A DNA stretch of 64,000 nt from Oidiodendron maius Zn (Eukaryota; Ascomycota; Leotiomycetes; Myxotrichaceae). A program made the translations under genes and the position numbers. The notes beneath the pieces are model-generated. The model did not search any database. It had not been told where the DNA came from and was given only the letters and a program-made list of their open reading frames with translations. Positions 10,724 through 21,937 of this stretch are shown in pieces (the first letter of the stretch is position 1; each line of letters begins with the position of its first letter). Where the stretch lies: the NCBI GenBank assembly GCA_000827325.1, contig KN832899.1, positions 1 to 64,000 on the forward strand, written 5' to 3'.

Positions 10724-12409
10724 ATGGCTCCGAGCACGCGTACGCGACGACAACGCGACATCACCTCGCAAATTCAACCACTAGTCGAGGCAGTTGCCAA
10801 TGCTGCACCTCCACCCAGTGACGATCGCGAGTTCAGCGCCCCTAGCCACGAGCTTGACAAAGCCAAGTGTCCCGAAGGACAAAGACCATGGACGCCAGTA
10901 CCAGTAACGTACGACCCCGAGACATACGATCCTGAAGGACAAATGCCATGGACGCCCGAACCAGAACCGTATGATCCATTGACATACGCGGCTTGGGGCC
11001 AAAAACATTTTGGCGACGAGTGGTACGAACAACGAAAGACTATGCTCCAGGAAAGGAATATTTACAGTGGTGATTCAGTCTACAGAAGTCGCCAGAGAGC
11101 GTTGAGGGTGATAGAACATAAAATTGAAGGGCGGCCGTTCAGGCCACTGTATGGGTTGAATGATAAAGGCTGGCAGCAATTGTGGGCTCGACTATCGAAC
11201 GATCTACCGGTTATCGAGCACAGCAGCAATCTTGCATCTGCGTCGCATGATGACAATGATAACAAAGATGACGGTGATAGCAACAACAGCAATGTTAGCG
11301 GGTATAGCACATACCCCCCTACCCCTGACCTTCGCGAAAGGACGCCCATCCCCAATGATCCGTGGGAACTGCTGGAATGGCACCGAAGACATTCCCATTG
11401 GGATGAGGAGCGGTATCAATTCGAGAGAATTTTCGTCAAAGAAAATATTATAGACGAGGCGAGGACGGAACGTGAAGATGAGGAAGGCAACAAAAAAAGA
11501 GGTGAAGAGTGGGAAAATATACTGAAGCTAAAATGGACGAATAATTGGGAGTACGAACGGCAAAAGAAGGACTACAACCATCGACTGCAGGGTTGGACGC
11601 AAGAGCAGATCGACGCAGAGCATCAAGAAGCTACCGCACGTTGGGAGCGGCGGAAGAATGAGCCTCCAAGAAGATCTGGTTTTTTTAGCCTGCCTCTTAC
11701 CCAAGAAGAAATTGACGAAAGAAACCGTGTCTGGGATGCTCAGGGGGTCAGCCATGAGGAGCGTCTCGAGCTTGATCGTATTTTTGGGCGGCAGGTGCCG
11801 GAGCCTGCCGTCACAAATAGACTTCCTGAGACTGCAGGCGTGGCGAAACCACGAACATCAACACCTCGACAAACGAAGGGCATTTCTCACAAGACCCGTG
11901 GTGGCAGAATCACAAAGAACATCGCGCAGAGCCAAATCGCTGCCAACCGAGGCAATCAATCCCGACGAGTTACGCCAACACCCCTAAAAGCCCCAATTCC
12001 CGATCGTCAGGCGAACCAACTCAGACGAGCTCCCGACGAATCTGACGGTAATACTGCACAAGTTCCACCAAAGACACACAAAAGAAAGCCCAAAGCGCAC
12101 AAGGAGAGAGCTTCGGATACAAACAACAAGATTCTGCAGCCAAAGCATCACAACAGAAGGCAACGAAAGGCATACAGAAAGGAGCGAGCAAGTCGACGAC
12201 TCGCTCATGAACCACCCCAATTTGGCATGTTTGCAGAACAAAATGAGATATTGCCACTTCGTGAACCCCAATCGCGCAATCGTTCGAATGCAAGCAAGCC
12301 GAATTCTTTAGGCCCTCGCAATTGCGCACCATCCAAGTCAATTAAAACCAAGGGCGCCAAGCATCAAGGGATATCGAAGTCTGGGCGCAAGAAGACCAAC
12401 CGCGCTTGA
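10724..12409 (+). CDS. Basic, repeat-containing orphan protein (561 aa)
   Basis: I do not recognise a family. The ATG at 10724 begins MAPSTRTRRQRD. An internal repeat near residues 45-85 has three related units (GQRPWTPVPVTYDPETYDP, GQMPWTPEPEPYDPLTYA, then a WGQ unit). The middle is rich in W, E and R and probably helical. An acidic D/N run sits near residue 170. The last 180 residues are strongly basic and disordered with K/R clusters, suggesting nucleic-acid or chromatin contact. It shares a 287-base promoter region with the FHA kinase and could be its substrate or partner, which is inference from position only. Confidence 0.65.
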   Translation: MAPSTRTRRQRDITSQIQPLVEAVANAAPPPSDDREFSAPSHELDKAKCPEGQRPWTPVPVTYDPETYDPEGQMPWTPEPEPYDPLTYAAWGQKHFGDEWYEQRKTMLQERNIYSGDSVYRSRQRALRVIEHKIEGRPFRPLYGLNDKGWQQLWARLSNDLPVIEHSSNLASASHDDNDNKDDGDSNNSNVSGYSTYPPTPDLRERTPIPNDPWELLEWHRRHSHWDEERYQFERIFVKENIIDEARTEREDEEGNKKRGEEWENILKLKWTNNWEYERQKKDYNHRLQGWTQEQIDAEHQEATARWERRKNEPPRRSGFFSLPLTQEEIDERNRVWDAQGVSHEERLELDRIFGRQVPEPAVTNRLPETAGVAKPRTSTPRQTKGISHKTRGGRITKNIAQSQIAANRGNQSRRVTPTPLKAPIPDRQANQLRRAPDESDGNTAQVPPKTHKRKPKAHKERASDTNNKILQPKHHNRRQRKAYRKERASRRLAHEPPQFGMFAEQNEILPLREPQSRNRSNASKPNSLGPRNCAPSKSIKTKGAKHQGISKSGRKKTNRA

Positions 12410-13163
12410 GTATCGGGCCGTACTGAGTAAGAGAGCAATTAATGTACCTAGCACGACTTCGACAAGTTCCGCCCGTCCAGCGGCTTTACCACCAAAATTT
12501 CTAACCTCGTCGCTGCGTCACTAGCCATAGCTGCCAAGTCTCAAAGCCAAGGGTCCCCCGCCACGGAGATTGGGGGCCTCCTGCGATCCTCCAGCAAAGC
12601 GCTCCAGGATGCCAAAGAAAATGATTTCATCTTAGACACTGGAACACGCCCGCTCGTGCAGAATGCCACCAGGCTCTGGATTTGGGAGTCCGTAAAAGGT
12701 TGATCGCTCATACTTCAACGCACCAAGGGCCCACTCGAAGGCTCTGGCTAGTTTGGCATGAGGTCACCTTATTCGAAAAGATCAATTGGCTGGGTGATCA
12801 GGGTTGATGCTGCGATAAAGGTGTAGGAAGTAAACTGACTCATGCATGCATGCTGTCATGCACGACTGATGTGACCAATCTAGAGCGGAAAGGTTCACCG
12901 GTTAGACTGCGGGCGTATGAAAATGGGGCATAGTCATCATGAATGCATGTTACTTCGGCCACCGAAGATATTACATGTGATTGGGTATCTTGCAAGGAGT
13001 ACGGAGAGGCTGCACCCAGGACAAGGGTCACGGCTTGGTATATAAATAGGCTGCTTGAACAGCCTTGATATGCAGTTACCATCAAACTCCAAGCTGAGCA
13101 AAGGTCTTTAAACATCCGTCTAGTCTAACCTAAAATCAATTACCTACTTAAATAACAGCGAAA
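12410..13163. other. Upstream region of small-protein gene
   Basis: No gene is visible. A cluster of CATGCATGC-type palindromic tetramers lies at 12842-12866, followed by a CCAAT element in GACCAATC near 12872. A TATA box at 13039 precedes the 66-aa gene. Confidence 0.45.
13039..13048 (+). promoter_or_regulatory. TATA box of the 66-aa gene
   Basis: TATATAAATA lies 125 bases upstream of the ATG at 13164, leaving a short A- and C-rich leader typical of strongly expressed fungal genes. Confidence 0.55.
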
Positions 13164-13364
13164 ATGTCTGATCAGGAATACCCAACAAGTGAGCCTGTGA
13201 TATCAACCGTATCCTATGGAATTGGCGTGTCTAAGAAGGCTGCTGCTCAATTATCTTCATCGGGAAATGCAGCTAAGCAGAAGAGAAAGGACTTGGAACA
13301 GGCAAGGGAGGCGAAGAAAGCCGCAGAAGAGAAGAAGGCGCAAGAGGATTTGAAAAAAAATTAG
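13164..13364 (+). CDS. Small lysine/alanine-rich helical prot. (66 aa)
   Basis: Unrecognised small intracellular protein. After a polar N-terminus (MSDQEYPTSEP), residues 28-66 form a K/A/E-rich, probably coiled helix (REAKKAAEEKKAQEDL). There is no signal peptide, cysteine or membrane segment. The clean promoter (TATA at 13039) and short leader support a real gene. It converges on the APH-fold gene 86 bases downstream. It belongs with several other short TATA-driven genes in this window that are not obviously homologous. Confidence 0.6.
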   Translation: MSDQEYPTSEPVISTVSYGIGVSKKAAAQLSSSGNAAKQKRKDLEQAREAKKAAEEKKAQEDLKKN

Positions 13365-13450
13365 CCAGGCAATGTCGTCTGCTCGGATAATGTAAGTGAA
13401 CTGAACTGCTTATCTAGCAGATGCAAGAACACATAGACTTACTATCAAAG

Positions 13451-15152
13451 TCAGCCACCTGTCTGTCTACCAAACATATCTTTTAGCCGTTTATCATATT
13501 CGCTCTTTTGCTGGATCTTAGTAGCAATAAATTGGTCGCTTTTCGACCGCCAGTACGGAGAAACTACCCGACGAAAAACGTCATACTTGACGTGATAGTC
13601 AAATCTCTCCTGGATGTGTTGGATGAATAGACCATATAGTCCTGATATACTATCTAGCGCCAGAAAGTAGAAGAAATTGCCATCCTCCCACCCTCTCTTC
13701 ATAGTGTGTGTTCGAAGCAATGAAGCTGCCTGTTGTTCTTGACCAGGCAAAAGAAGCAGCGCTTCCTCGTGTGCAAAGGCATCTAGGAATTCTCTGTACG
13801 TCTTTTCAAAGAGAGTGAGGTGATCATCAACCAAGCCATCGACGGTTTGACTGGTCAACCAGTATGGGGGATGTTGCATCTCTACAGGTAATGAGCATGC
13901 CCACTCTAGATCGATAAGGTATTTGATATTCCATTCATCGTCTACAAATATATTGCTCTGATGGAGGTCGGTCAAAGAGAAGAGGAATGGGCCACGGCGT
14001 AGATCCTGGCGTATAAACCTCGGAAGAACTGCTCTCATAGTAGCCAAGGCAGCCATCTGTGAGCGACAATCATCCTCATCATTAACAGCGTTTAACTGAT
14101 GAGTTAGATGACTATCATGGCAGGCCAAGACATCAAATAAGTAGGATTCCGTGGTAATATAGGTTGTATCTCTATCAATCCCCGTTGGGATGCCCTCGTT
14201 CTCTAATTGATGCAACTGAAACCTCAATGGTCGGTTCGTCAGACTTATCACTCCATCATTACCCATAGTAAAGGAGCCAATACGAGGCAGCGGGACCTTT
14301 CCTAGTATGAGCATGATGCGCGACAAGCCGCGAAACAGATTGGTCCTACGGCACTTATCGTGCCGCTGCTCCTCCCAAGACGTCGACAGCATCTTCCCAT
14401 CGGTCTCTTCGATATAGTCGATTACCAAATGTCCTATCTTGAGATTGTAGGGTTGGTTTGAAGGTATATATCGGCAAGGAATAGTACGGCCAAAAAGGGA
14501 GCGGATGCGACGTCGAAGAACCTCGTATAGTCGGACGAGCATGGGAGCGTTTTCCAATGTAACAAACTATACCACGCAGAACAGTATTAGCATCACAAAC
14601 CTGGGTCCGTCTTCCACTACCACACATCTCCGTGGATGGACTTACGCTGGAACCGTTTGCTCCCTCTATGCCACCAGCAAATGCAAAACCCCACAAATAA
14701 GGGATAGGGACGTCCGGGCACTTCTCGCGAATCCAGGCATAGGTGGCCGCCTCACAGCGGACCTTCTCCTCAGCATTACCTGGATGGTACGAGTCACCCA
14801 CCTTAAATGGAAGGGGGAAGCGAACCATCACTCGTCCACCAGGTCGCTGCCTCCAGTTATCGACATTAACAGGTAAGCAAATGTTGAAGCTGCCATGAAT
14901 CCAGTCCTTGGGATGCGAGAGTCGGCATGTTTCAGTACCATTTAGGCGTAGATAGCATGACACGACATCTTCTATCTCTCCAGCGTGCTGGAGGAGATAA
15001 GTGATGAAGTCTTCTCTCTTCTGCCAATATGTTAGTTGTTGCAAGACATTGTGCTCCTGATCCGCCGCTTCGCTGTAGGTGATCTTGCCCTTCAATGTCT
15101 GAAGGCTTATTCCTAGTCCCAAAGCTGGAAGACTTGGCTTGAGATGCTGCAT
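13451..15152 (-). CDS. APH-fold phosphotransferase-like protein
   Basis: About 540 aa with one intron (14567-14645). In-frame starts exist at 15152 and 15215; I use the first. The N-terminal part (WIHGSFNICLPV, RVMVRFPLPF) resembles the nucleotide-binding lobe of fungal aminoglycoside/choline phosphotransferase-like proteins, with the beta-3 lysine replaced by arginine. The loop SLTDLHQSNIFVDDEW matches the Brenner-type HxD-x4-N, with T-D-L-H in place of H-x-D. YLIDLEWACSLP matches the metal-binding IDWE segment. Such families are greatly expanded in filamentous fungi and their substrates are mostly unknown. Confidence 0.8.
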
Positions 15153-15344
15153 TGAGAAGAATCGCGCTTTAGTGGGATTGTCTGTTACATATGCGAGAAA
15201 TAGTAGGGCCACCATTCTCGCCCGCTTAATAATATCACGTGATCTCAAAGACCAACAATTCCTCTCTTCTGGAATGAACGGATCCTTTATCCCATTCCAA
15301 GCTGTTGGAACGGCCTATAGCTAATAAATTTGCAAACTTGCATT

Positions 15345-15560
15345 ATACATATCGAGGATAGTGCTCGATATACCTTCGCAACGGAGGTTGCTTGGGACAA
15401 ATGTATGTTGAGAAACTATTTTCATGCATCTTAATTTCTTGAGGGTAAATTTCCGGAAGCTTTGCGACCGAAGCTAAGTGCAAAGACGTCGAAGCCTGAC
15501 AGCCCAGGGTCTTCGGTCAGGCGTCGGCGGAACGACATGCATTTTGAGCCCACCAAAGGT
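15345..15560 (+). repeat. Diverged dispersed repeat, copy 1
   Basis: A stretch of about 200 bases can be aligned by eye with 16415-16630. Shared landmarks in the same order are CAACGGARGTTG, a TTGAGRARCTATT block, TTTCYGGAAGCT and GTTCGAAGCCT-like text, and a closing CAGGYGTCGG. Similarity is patchy. The element type is unknown and no terminal repeats were found. Confidence 0.4.
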
Positions 15561-15862
15561 GATACTGCAACGTCATGTGTTATGATACCCCGCTAGGAAT
15601 ACTGTTAATTCCTCATGTGCTTTAAGCATCGTTCCACGGAATCAGGTCCCAGCTCTCATCAGCAGCCGTCCTTCCACGGTCGCCGCCGCCAGAGATCCAG
15701 CCCTTGCTCGTTGCGTCTTGAACTCGTCCTGCACCGGCTCTGGTTTGAGGATATTGACGAGTTAAGAAATGTCATTATTATTCCCAGTCTAGATTTTGCA
15801 TACCACACTGAAACTTACAAAGATCTCAGGACATGCCAATGGCTTGGTTCCGCACCAACTCT

Positions 15863-16035
15863 CCCTGAACCATTAGAAGACGGGGCCAATCAAATCTAGG
15901 AAATATTCAATACAAATTAGGGGAGCTGGGGCCGATATTTTACCTCAACTGTTAGATGGGGAAAACGTGTCTGAGCTTGAGAGAGATATGCTGCGGCCCT
16001 GAACCGATGCGCGAACAGACCTAGACATGGCTCTC
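15863..16035 (+). pseudogene. Decayed fragment of the chromo-like gene
   Basis: This stretch is collinear with 3387-3625 inside the chromo-like gene. It shares CCATTAGAAGAC, a TTTACCTSAACTRTTA block, GAGCTKGAGAGAGATAT and CCGATGCGCGAACA in the same order, with several internal deletions. The matching region encodes part of the acidic, non-domain segment. No reading frame survives across it. It is therefore a relic of a duplicate or of a related gene, sitting between the APH-fold gene and the next orphan gene. Confidence 0.65.
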
Positions 16036-17501
16036 CGCTTCGTACCGAAGTCGACGAGGGGCTCGTATTCTTGATAGGCAAATAAGACCTTGAGAGGGCG
16101 TGCTTCACAATGACGTGGAATCGCGGAATTGATCCCAATAGCTATTAAAATTAGATTTTTCCTCTCGAATTTGAAACTCGGGGTGTCAATGCCTAAAAGC
16201 ATAGAAACCTAAGTGTACCAGGGTCGTCTCGGTGATTATCGGGAGCTAATCACATGACTTTAAACCCCACCACTATCGTGAGACATAAATAGAAAGAGAT
16301 TCGATCTCTCGATATTGGACGTTGCTATAACTATATACAACCGTGAGGATAGGTACTTCCCTCCTCAGCCGCTAGATTCCTTGACTAGAAAGCTTGGCGA
16401 CCGTTACAATAGATGTTCTTTCACAACGGAAGTTGTACTTAGAGGAACATATATTGAGGAGCTATTCTTTATACATCTTGAGATATTCAAGTGGCTAAAA
16501 AGGTTAAGTTTCTGGAAGCTCTGAAGCTTAGTGCGTCATTTCGGCCTGAAAAGCGTTCGAAGCCTAACAGGGGTGGTGGGAGAGCTTTTCGGCTCAGGTG
16601 TCGGGCTGTTGACAAAGTCACATGCGCTTGACCCCACTACCTTGAAATTCCGAAGCGACAATTTCTTTAGCAGTAACCTTATCCTCTTGAACTGCAAGCC
16701 AACAGAACAGACATCAAGTCGTGCTTATTCTTGAGCAACTACGATGACTCACTTGCCTTGCGCACCCAGCTCCGTCAATAGATTTCGACCTACGCGCTAA
16801 GAGTTTGCCGTTGCGGCCCATCTTCCCTAGATTTGCTTTCTGCCTCGCGATCCCACCAGACATTTTTCTCTCTTCATCACGAGCTCTGGCCCCCCCCCTC
16901 CATCCATTCACCGAGAATTGTCAGTAAAATATCTGGTTGCTGAGACTCAAACTTTTCCTTGGTCCTCTGCCAGGAGGCAACCTCACCCTTCAACCTCACA
17001 GCTGGCAATAACACGATCAAGGAGGTAAATACCAAGAACCACCCACCCCTCTCCAATCCACCAAATCTATAATCATGGCAGCCACTTATACATTATATAG
17101 GCGATAGCCACGCTGCTAGTCGCACTCGTCCTCGCCTTCTGACGAACTCTAATCAACTGGAGAACTACAACACAAATTTATTTCCGATCATGGCGGTCAG
17201 ATAGTTTGAACTTCCATCTTACTTCCTCTAACCGTCCCTAGAAGCTAATAGTATGTGTCATTTAGAAAGGCGATTCTGCTCTCTCAGGAGAGGAAGAAAA
17301 ATTCTCAACACATTATTTTCCTCCGAGTGACAATGACAGAGAGATATGCTTCAAGGGCCGTTATCTTTCCATTTACAACAAGCAAACAGAGCACTACGAA
17401 ACACACATAGACAATGACACACCCTCAACCGAATATAAGAAATATAAGGTTCCTGCCGGATATACTGTCTACGTGAGAGGTGGTACCGTCTACTTTGAAG
17501 T
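16036..17501. other. Gene-poor stretch with an old repeat
   Basis: It holds the second copy of a diverged repeat (16415-16630). A possible small basic reading frame lies on the minus strand at about 16735-16863 (MSGGIARQKANLGKMGRNGK), which I cannot splice convincingly. The remainder shows no gene. Confidence 0.4.
16415..16630 (+). repeat. Diverged dispersed repeat, copy 2
   Basis: Partner of 15345-15560 in direct orientation about 1.1 kb away. The relic of the chromo-like gene lies between the two copies, so a repeat-mediated rearrangement could have brought it here. Confidence 0.4.
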
Positions 17502-18582
17502 CTAGGGGGCTGTTGCAAGTTGTAGCCCGTAGACATCGTTTAGAGAGTATCCGTCCTCATGACCCACGAAAAGAGTCACGGTAACATCATGTTCGTTACT
17601 CTCTGGGAACAGTGTAGACAAGCAGCCCGTTGTCTTCAATTCTGGTTCCTGACTTCTTTCCCACTTCCATAGGCGGCTATTCTGAAGGTATGTTCTAAAT
17701 GGCTCGGGCATTGTGGATATGTCGCTAGCAAGCGCATTCGTGCACATATATTTGATTTCTATAGATGCATTATTAGCAGCACCTTGTACATATTCTAACC
17801 GTCTTCTCACCTCTACGTTCATTGTATAGTGGTGCGCTTACTGCCGGCTTTTCTTCCTCGTTATTCTCAACGCGCCGCCGCTTTCGCTGTAACGGCTTCC
17901 GCAACGGATCGTCAATTGCTGCACGTAGTCAATTCTTGTGCTGTTTTGCCGGACCGAATGACTCACCTTTGAGAAATTCCCCGTATTCGAGAGAGAGTTT
18001 TAAAGATTCTTCGTCTTCCATGAGCAGATCCAATGTATCTCGTATCACCTTGGGCCATGCCTGGACTAACTCTGGCTCCATGTCGTCAAGGAGGCAGGTA
18101 AATACATCCGAGGCCATCGAGCCTCCAGCCCAAACGGTTGGTGGGAAGGCCATTGCCCATGAAATCACCCCGTCGGGACTCAAGCGACGGATTGACTCGC
18201 ATCTCTTGCGGGTAGATTCCTTCCTGAATTTTTGATCCTCCGAATCGAATTTTGAATCTTTTGGGCCCTCAAATATGGTGATGATATTTCTTCTGAAGAT
18301 AACTGGCTGTTTGAGCCGGCCCTTTGCGAAAAGATCCCCTCTTGTTGACTGGGCTTTTAGCCTGTGTTCTTCACTTTCCCTCCAGGCCCGCTCTGTCCGA
18401 GACTCCTTCAGCTCCCGGATCTCATTCTCAAGTAGTTTCGCCGCTTCCGAGAGCTCTAGGCTTAAGTTGCTCAGGGTACCCCACTGCTCGTTTGTTGGGT
18501 AAACTTTAGAGAATTTTTCTTTCAGCTGCTTGGTTTTCTCAAGCAGACCTTTCAACTGGGAGAGGGCGATAGTTGCAGACAT
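17502..18582 (-). CDS. Orphan coiled-coil protein with W-x-G region (326 aa)
   Basis: Three exons (17967-18582, 17811-17918, 17502-17758) with introns of 48 and 52 bases; the phases agree exactly. Residues 1-75 form a heptad-like coiled coil (LKGLLEKTKQLKEKFSKVY). A central region has PPTVWAGGSMASDVFTCL followed by amphipathic helices. After a basic patch (QRKRRRVE), which may be a nuclear signal, the C-terminal third is a small mixed domain. I do not recognise the family. The W-x-GG helical stretch resembles parts of the genes at 21938 and 30211. Confidence 0.7.
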
Positions 18583-19794
18583 TTTAGCAGGTAAAAATAC
18601 TTGGAGGTGACGTGGAGTTGAATATATGACAGCTGACCAAAAAAGCAGGGTGCAAGAAGTTAGGCACTGCTCTGTTTATGCAGGCCTGCAGAGCTTTCTA
18701 AGCAAGCCATTGTGGCTTGATTTTCCGAATCCCGACGCGTCTAGCCCAATCATTTTGCAGGCTAAGCTAAACCAAAAGAGGTAAGGTAGTTGTCTGCGCG
18801 CTTCCAATTATGCGCTGCAGTTTGAACGTATCTATTCGAAATTGAGAGCCCACGAACCCTTGAGTTAGATGATTACTATGAGATGGGTTGTTTTAAGCTC
18901 CAAATCCTACCTGCGTATACGTGTCAACTAAAAGAGTGCACTGCCTGCATGGTGTTTCCCACTATGCGCCTGCAGTTTGATACAACGTACCTATCGTGCT
19001 GCTTGCTATTTTAGGGCTGTGCTCAAGGCAGCTCTGAGCAGCTAGCCACTTCCACGTGAGCTTAAGCTACGATTAGGACTCTGCTCCATTGTGTGTACCA
19101 TCTCCTGTGTTATCTCGCGTGAGCTGATGAAGTAATTATGGTTCTTTCCGGCAGACGATATGGGATGCCTTGTTCATGCAAAGAATATGTGTCATTATCT
19201 TTGAGTGGTTGGGGAAAGAATGCCCCGGTTCACATTTGGTCTTGGACTATTATTTTGCCAGCATCGGGAATCGTATGGCTTTGTAATATAGCAGTATATA
19301 ATATTTTCAAATACTATTACTGGATTGGCGACGTCGGTAGATTTCAGCTCTCTTGATTCCCTGTAGTTATGTGCTTCTCTCTCGTGTTGCCTGCATAATG
19401 CAGCCAGGAAACCGGCCTTGGAGCATGCCTAACAAGTCAATGCCAGATGCTGCAACGGGGATGTAGGAATGACTTCCCCGTTGACAGTTGTTGTCGCAAG
19501 GGAGGCTAATATCCTATAGTCCAGATCGCCGGACAGCTTCGTTACCAACCGGCTGCATGGTGAATCGAGCACTGCAACAACCCTGCAAGATACTTTGCCC
19601 GTGGGCAATGGACTGGATTCTTGGTGTTTACCGCCCCGATTACGCCTTTACTGAGGGCTGAGGGGACAGGGTCTCCGATGAGCATATAAGGGCATGCAGT
19701 TCCCAGAAATTTTAATAATAACGCTAATCTAAATTGTCAACTCTTACCTCTGATAAATCTTAATTCCGTTTCCAAACCACTTATCACGTTAATC
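18583..19794. other. Intergenic with short diverged repeats
   Basis: No gene is supported. Two related stretches at about 18795-18835 and 18950-18995 share TATGCGC(C)TGCAGTTTGA followed by ACGTAYCTAT. A TATA-like CATATAAG at 19683 precedes the small gene at 19795. Confidence 0.4.
19683..19690 (+). promoter_or_regulatory. TATA-like box of the 65-aa gene
   Basis: CATATAAG lies 112 bases upstream of the ATG at 19795, followed by an A/T-rich leader. Confidence 0.45.
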
Positions 19795-19992
19795 ATGCCG
19801 CAGACCACCACTACGTCGGACGGTTCAAACTCAACCACTGACGACATCGAAACGAAGGAATATAATAGCGACGCTTACTTTCAACGCCTTAACAATGATT
19901 CGAATGAACAGGAAGCCTCCAGGGATGGTACATCTAATGATACATCTAATGAGGACGCTACGGATCACACAGATAAATCAGAGAACAGCTAG
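19795..19992 (+). CDS. Small Ser/Thr/Asp-rich protein (65 aa)
   Basis: Unrecognised and probably intrinsically disordered: almost entirely T, S, D, N and E, with short imperfect repeats (GTSNDTSNEDATDHTD). There is no signal peptide, cysteine or hydrophobic core. Support is limited to a complete frame with a TATA-like element and leader. Its low-complexity composition resembles the acidic S/N/D run in the 653-aa orphan at 21938. Confidence 0.45.
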   Translation: MPQTTTTSDGSNSTTDDIETKEYNSDAYFQRLNNDSNEQEASRDGTSNDTSNEDATDHTDKSENS

Positions 19993-21095
19993 GTAGTAGC
20001 TTAGTTATCGAAGTTCTAGCAAAAAATGGCTAACTAAGTACCACTAGGTCGAAGAGAACAGTTGGAAGATTCGATAGTTTCTTCTGTATGGAAATTGTTC
20101 TAGGACAAATAAAGGCTATGGGACTGAGTAATAGCGGGGATCACTATCTTGTTTGTTTTCTCGTATTGCAGTAGCTAAGGATGCAGAAAACACTAAATAT
20201 TCTTCTAGAATGTGAAGATGTAATGTCTTACTATTCTGGATAATCACGATACAACCATTAGCTGCAATGAAAGACAAGTTCTATCCTGCCGTCGTATATT
20301 TGCTTTATTTCAATACATTTCACTACATTACTTTTCTTGAACCGTGAAAACTTATAGCCGGTGGGGGTAGGAGTCTACGGTAATTCCCACCACCAACGCG
20401 AATCAATATAGACAGTAAAATATCGGCGCGAAATACGTTGCTACAAGCATATCTAGAAGTGAGTTCTACCTACGCATGATAAAAGTGTTGCTATCTGACA
20501 CTTCAGCAATATTACATATCCTAGTAGCTATTTTGAAGCCGAAATGGCCCTAAATCGATGATATAAAGAGGCTCCTGTAACCTATTAATGCTAGGATGGG
20601 CTGAACTAGAAGGGATCTCAAGACAGAATGCTCTTGGCAGGTTCTAGTAGGCCCGTACAAACATAAAAGGCATAGTACTGTACATGCAATCGCGAAGAAA
20701 AAGTACCGTGGCGCATGTACACGTGACGCGCTGAGTCAGTATTCTTAAACAGGAAAGGTCGACAGCGATTTAGTTAAGTATGGTAGCGATTTAGCTGGTC
20801 CCTTATCTACTTTCCGCTTAGCTTTTTGGAGGTTGGAGACCAGCTGTCTAAGAAGAAGGAGGGGGTGGGTACACCTATAAGGGGCTAGTCCTGGATGGTA
20901 TCATCACGTGCTATTCTAATTCCACTTTTGATGACATAAAAAGTACCTCTCATCAAAGTCGGGCGAAAAAGGAAGCACCGTCCAGAAACCAGTACTAAGA
21001 CTTCATTGGGAACTCTTAAAGACTAGTATTAGCCTATTGATTAGAGCCCTACAACGTTTCTAATTACATGCCAGAATTATTGCCCTGCGCAAAGC
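19993..21095. other. Intergenic, possible broken 5' exon
   Basis: Mostly featureless. Around 21015-21095 one frame reads coding-like (SLLIRALQRF then LHARIIALRKA) but is interrupted by a stop. It may be a decayed 5' part of the gene that follows. Confidence 0.35.
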
Positions 21096-21711
21096 GTGAT
21101 CTACTCTCTTTTAGATCAAGAATCGACCATTTATCATCCACTCTCTGCCCTGTTGTCTCTATCGGCCGGTAGTATTGCAGCGTTAGGTGATTGGCGCCTT
21201 TGGCACCCCGATCTTCGAGGCAAACACGGTTCACTATTACGCGTGTCCAGAATCGGAGACATTAGAATGTCTAGCCTTCAACGAGAGACCTTCAAGAACT
21301 TGGCCGTTAAAGAAAAATTAAAAAATTATGGCAATTGGCTTAAGGCCAAGGTATTTAAAGACCATTTCAGCGGGGTTCAGATTAGGGACGACAAAGAGAC
21401 TATGGAACTACTCACGCCGGTCGTAGAGGAGATATATGGTGAGGCCAAGGTTAGTATTCCGTAGGCGAGGTCTAAGTGATACTAATATTAAATAGTCTTA
21501 TGAATGTCAAGTTTTACGTATTGTAAAGACGACATACATTACCAGCAGCAAGCCAGCGTCTATTATACCCATTCGAACAATTTCTGCTCCTTGGCGATGT
21601 GGTGAATCACCAGAAGATCTTGCAGAATTGGCAGTCGGGGACAAAGTAGAATTTGAAAAGCGTATATTGGTAGAAGCTGGTATCGATCTCATTCTTGCCA
21701 GACGTCACTAG
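21096..21711 (+). CDS. Orphan two-exon reading frame, start missing
   Basis: Two clearly coding exons (frame open from 21096 to 21449, then 21496-21711) joined by a 46-base intron with a TACTAATA branch. The first exon reads LSAGSIAALGDWRLWHPDL. The second reads SYECQVLRIVKTTYITSSK and ends ILVEAGIDLILARRH. No ATG precedes the first exon in frame. A good acceptor (CTCTTTTAG) at 21114 suggests a lost or unrecognised upstream exon. I do not know the family. It may be a 5'-truncated gene. Confidence 0.55.
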
Positions 21712-21937
21712 AAAGGGGAGGAGAAAAGGGAGGGCAAGAAGGGACGAGGGCGACAACGATAGCGACGACATCAACGTTAAGGAACAAGCGTTATACATTT
21801 AATCAGTCCGCTACTTGTACAGAGTCACTGTCCCAAAGTTTCTGAAAATAAGGGTCAGAGTTATATGATGAAAACTGTTCGTCCTCCATGTATGTTGTAT
21901 TATCGGTATCATGCGAACTTACAGGTCCCGCTAGAGA

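Noticed and set aside
19138-19356. 72-codon frame with hydrophobic stretches
   Set aside because: Codon pattern and context look random; no promoter, intron or homology cue.
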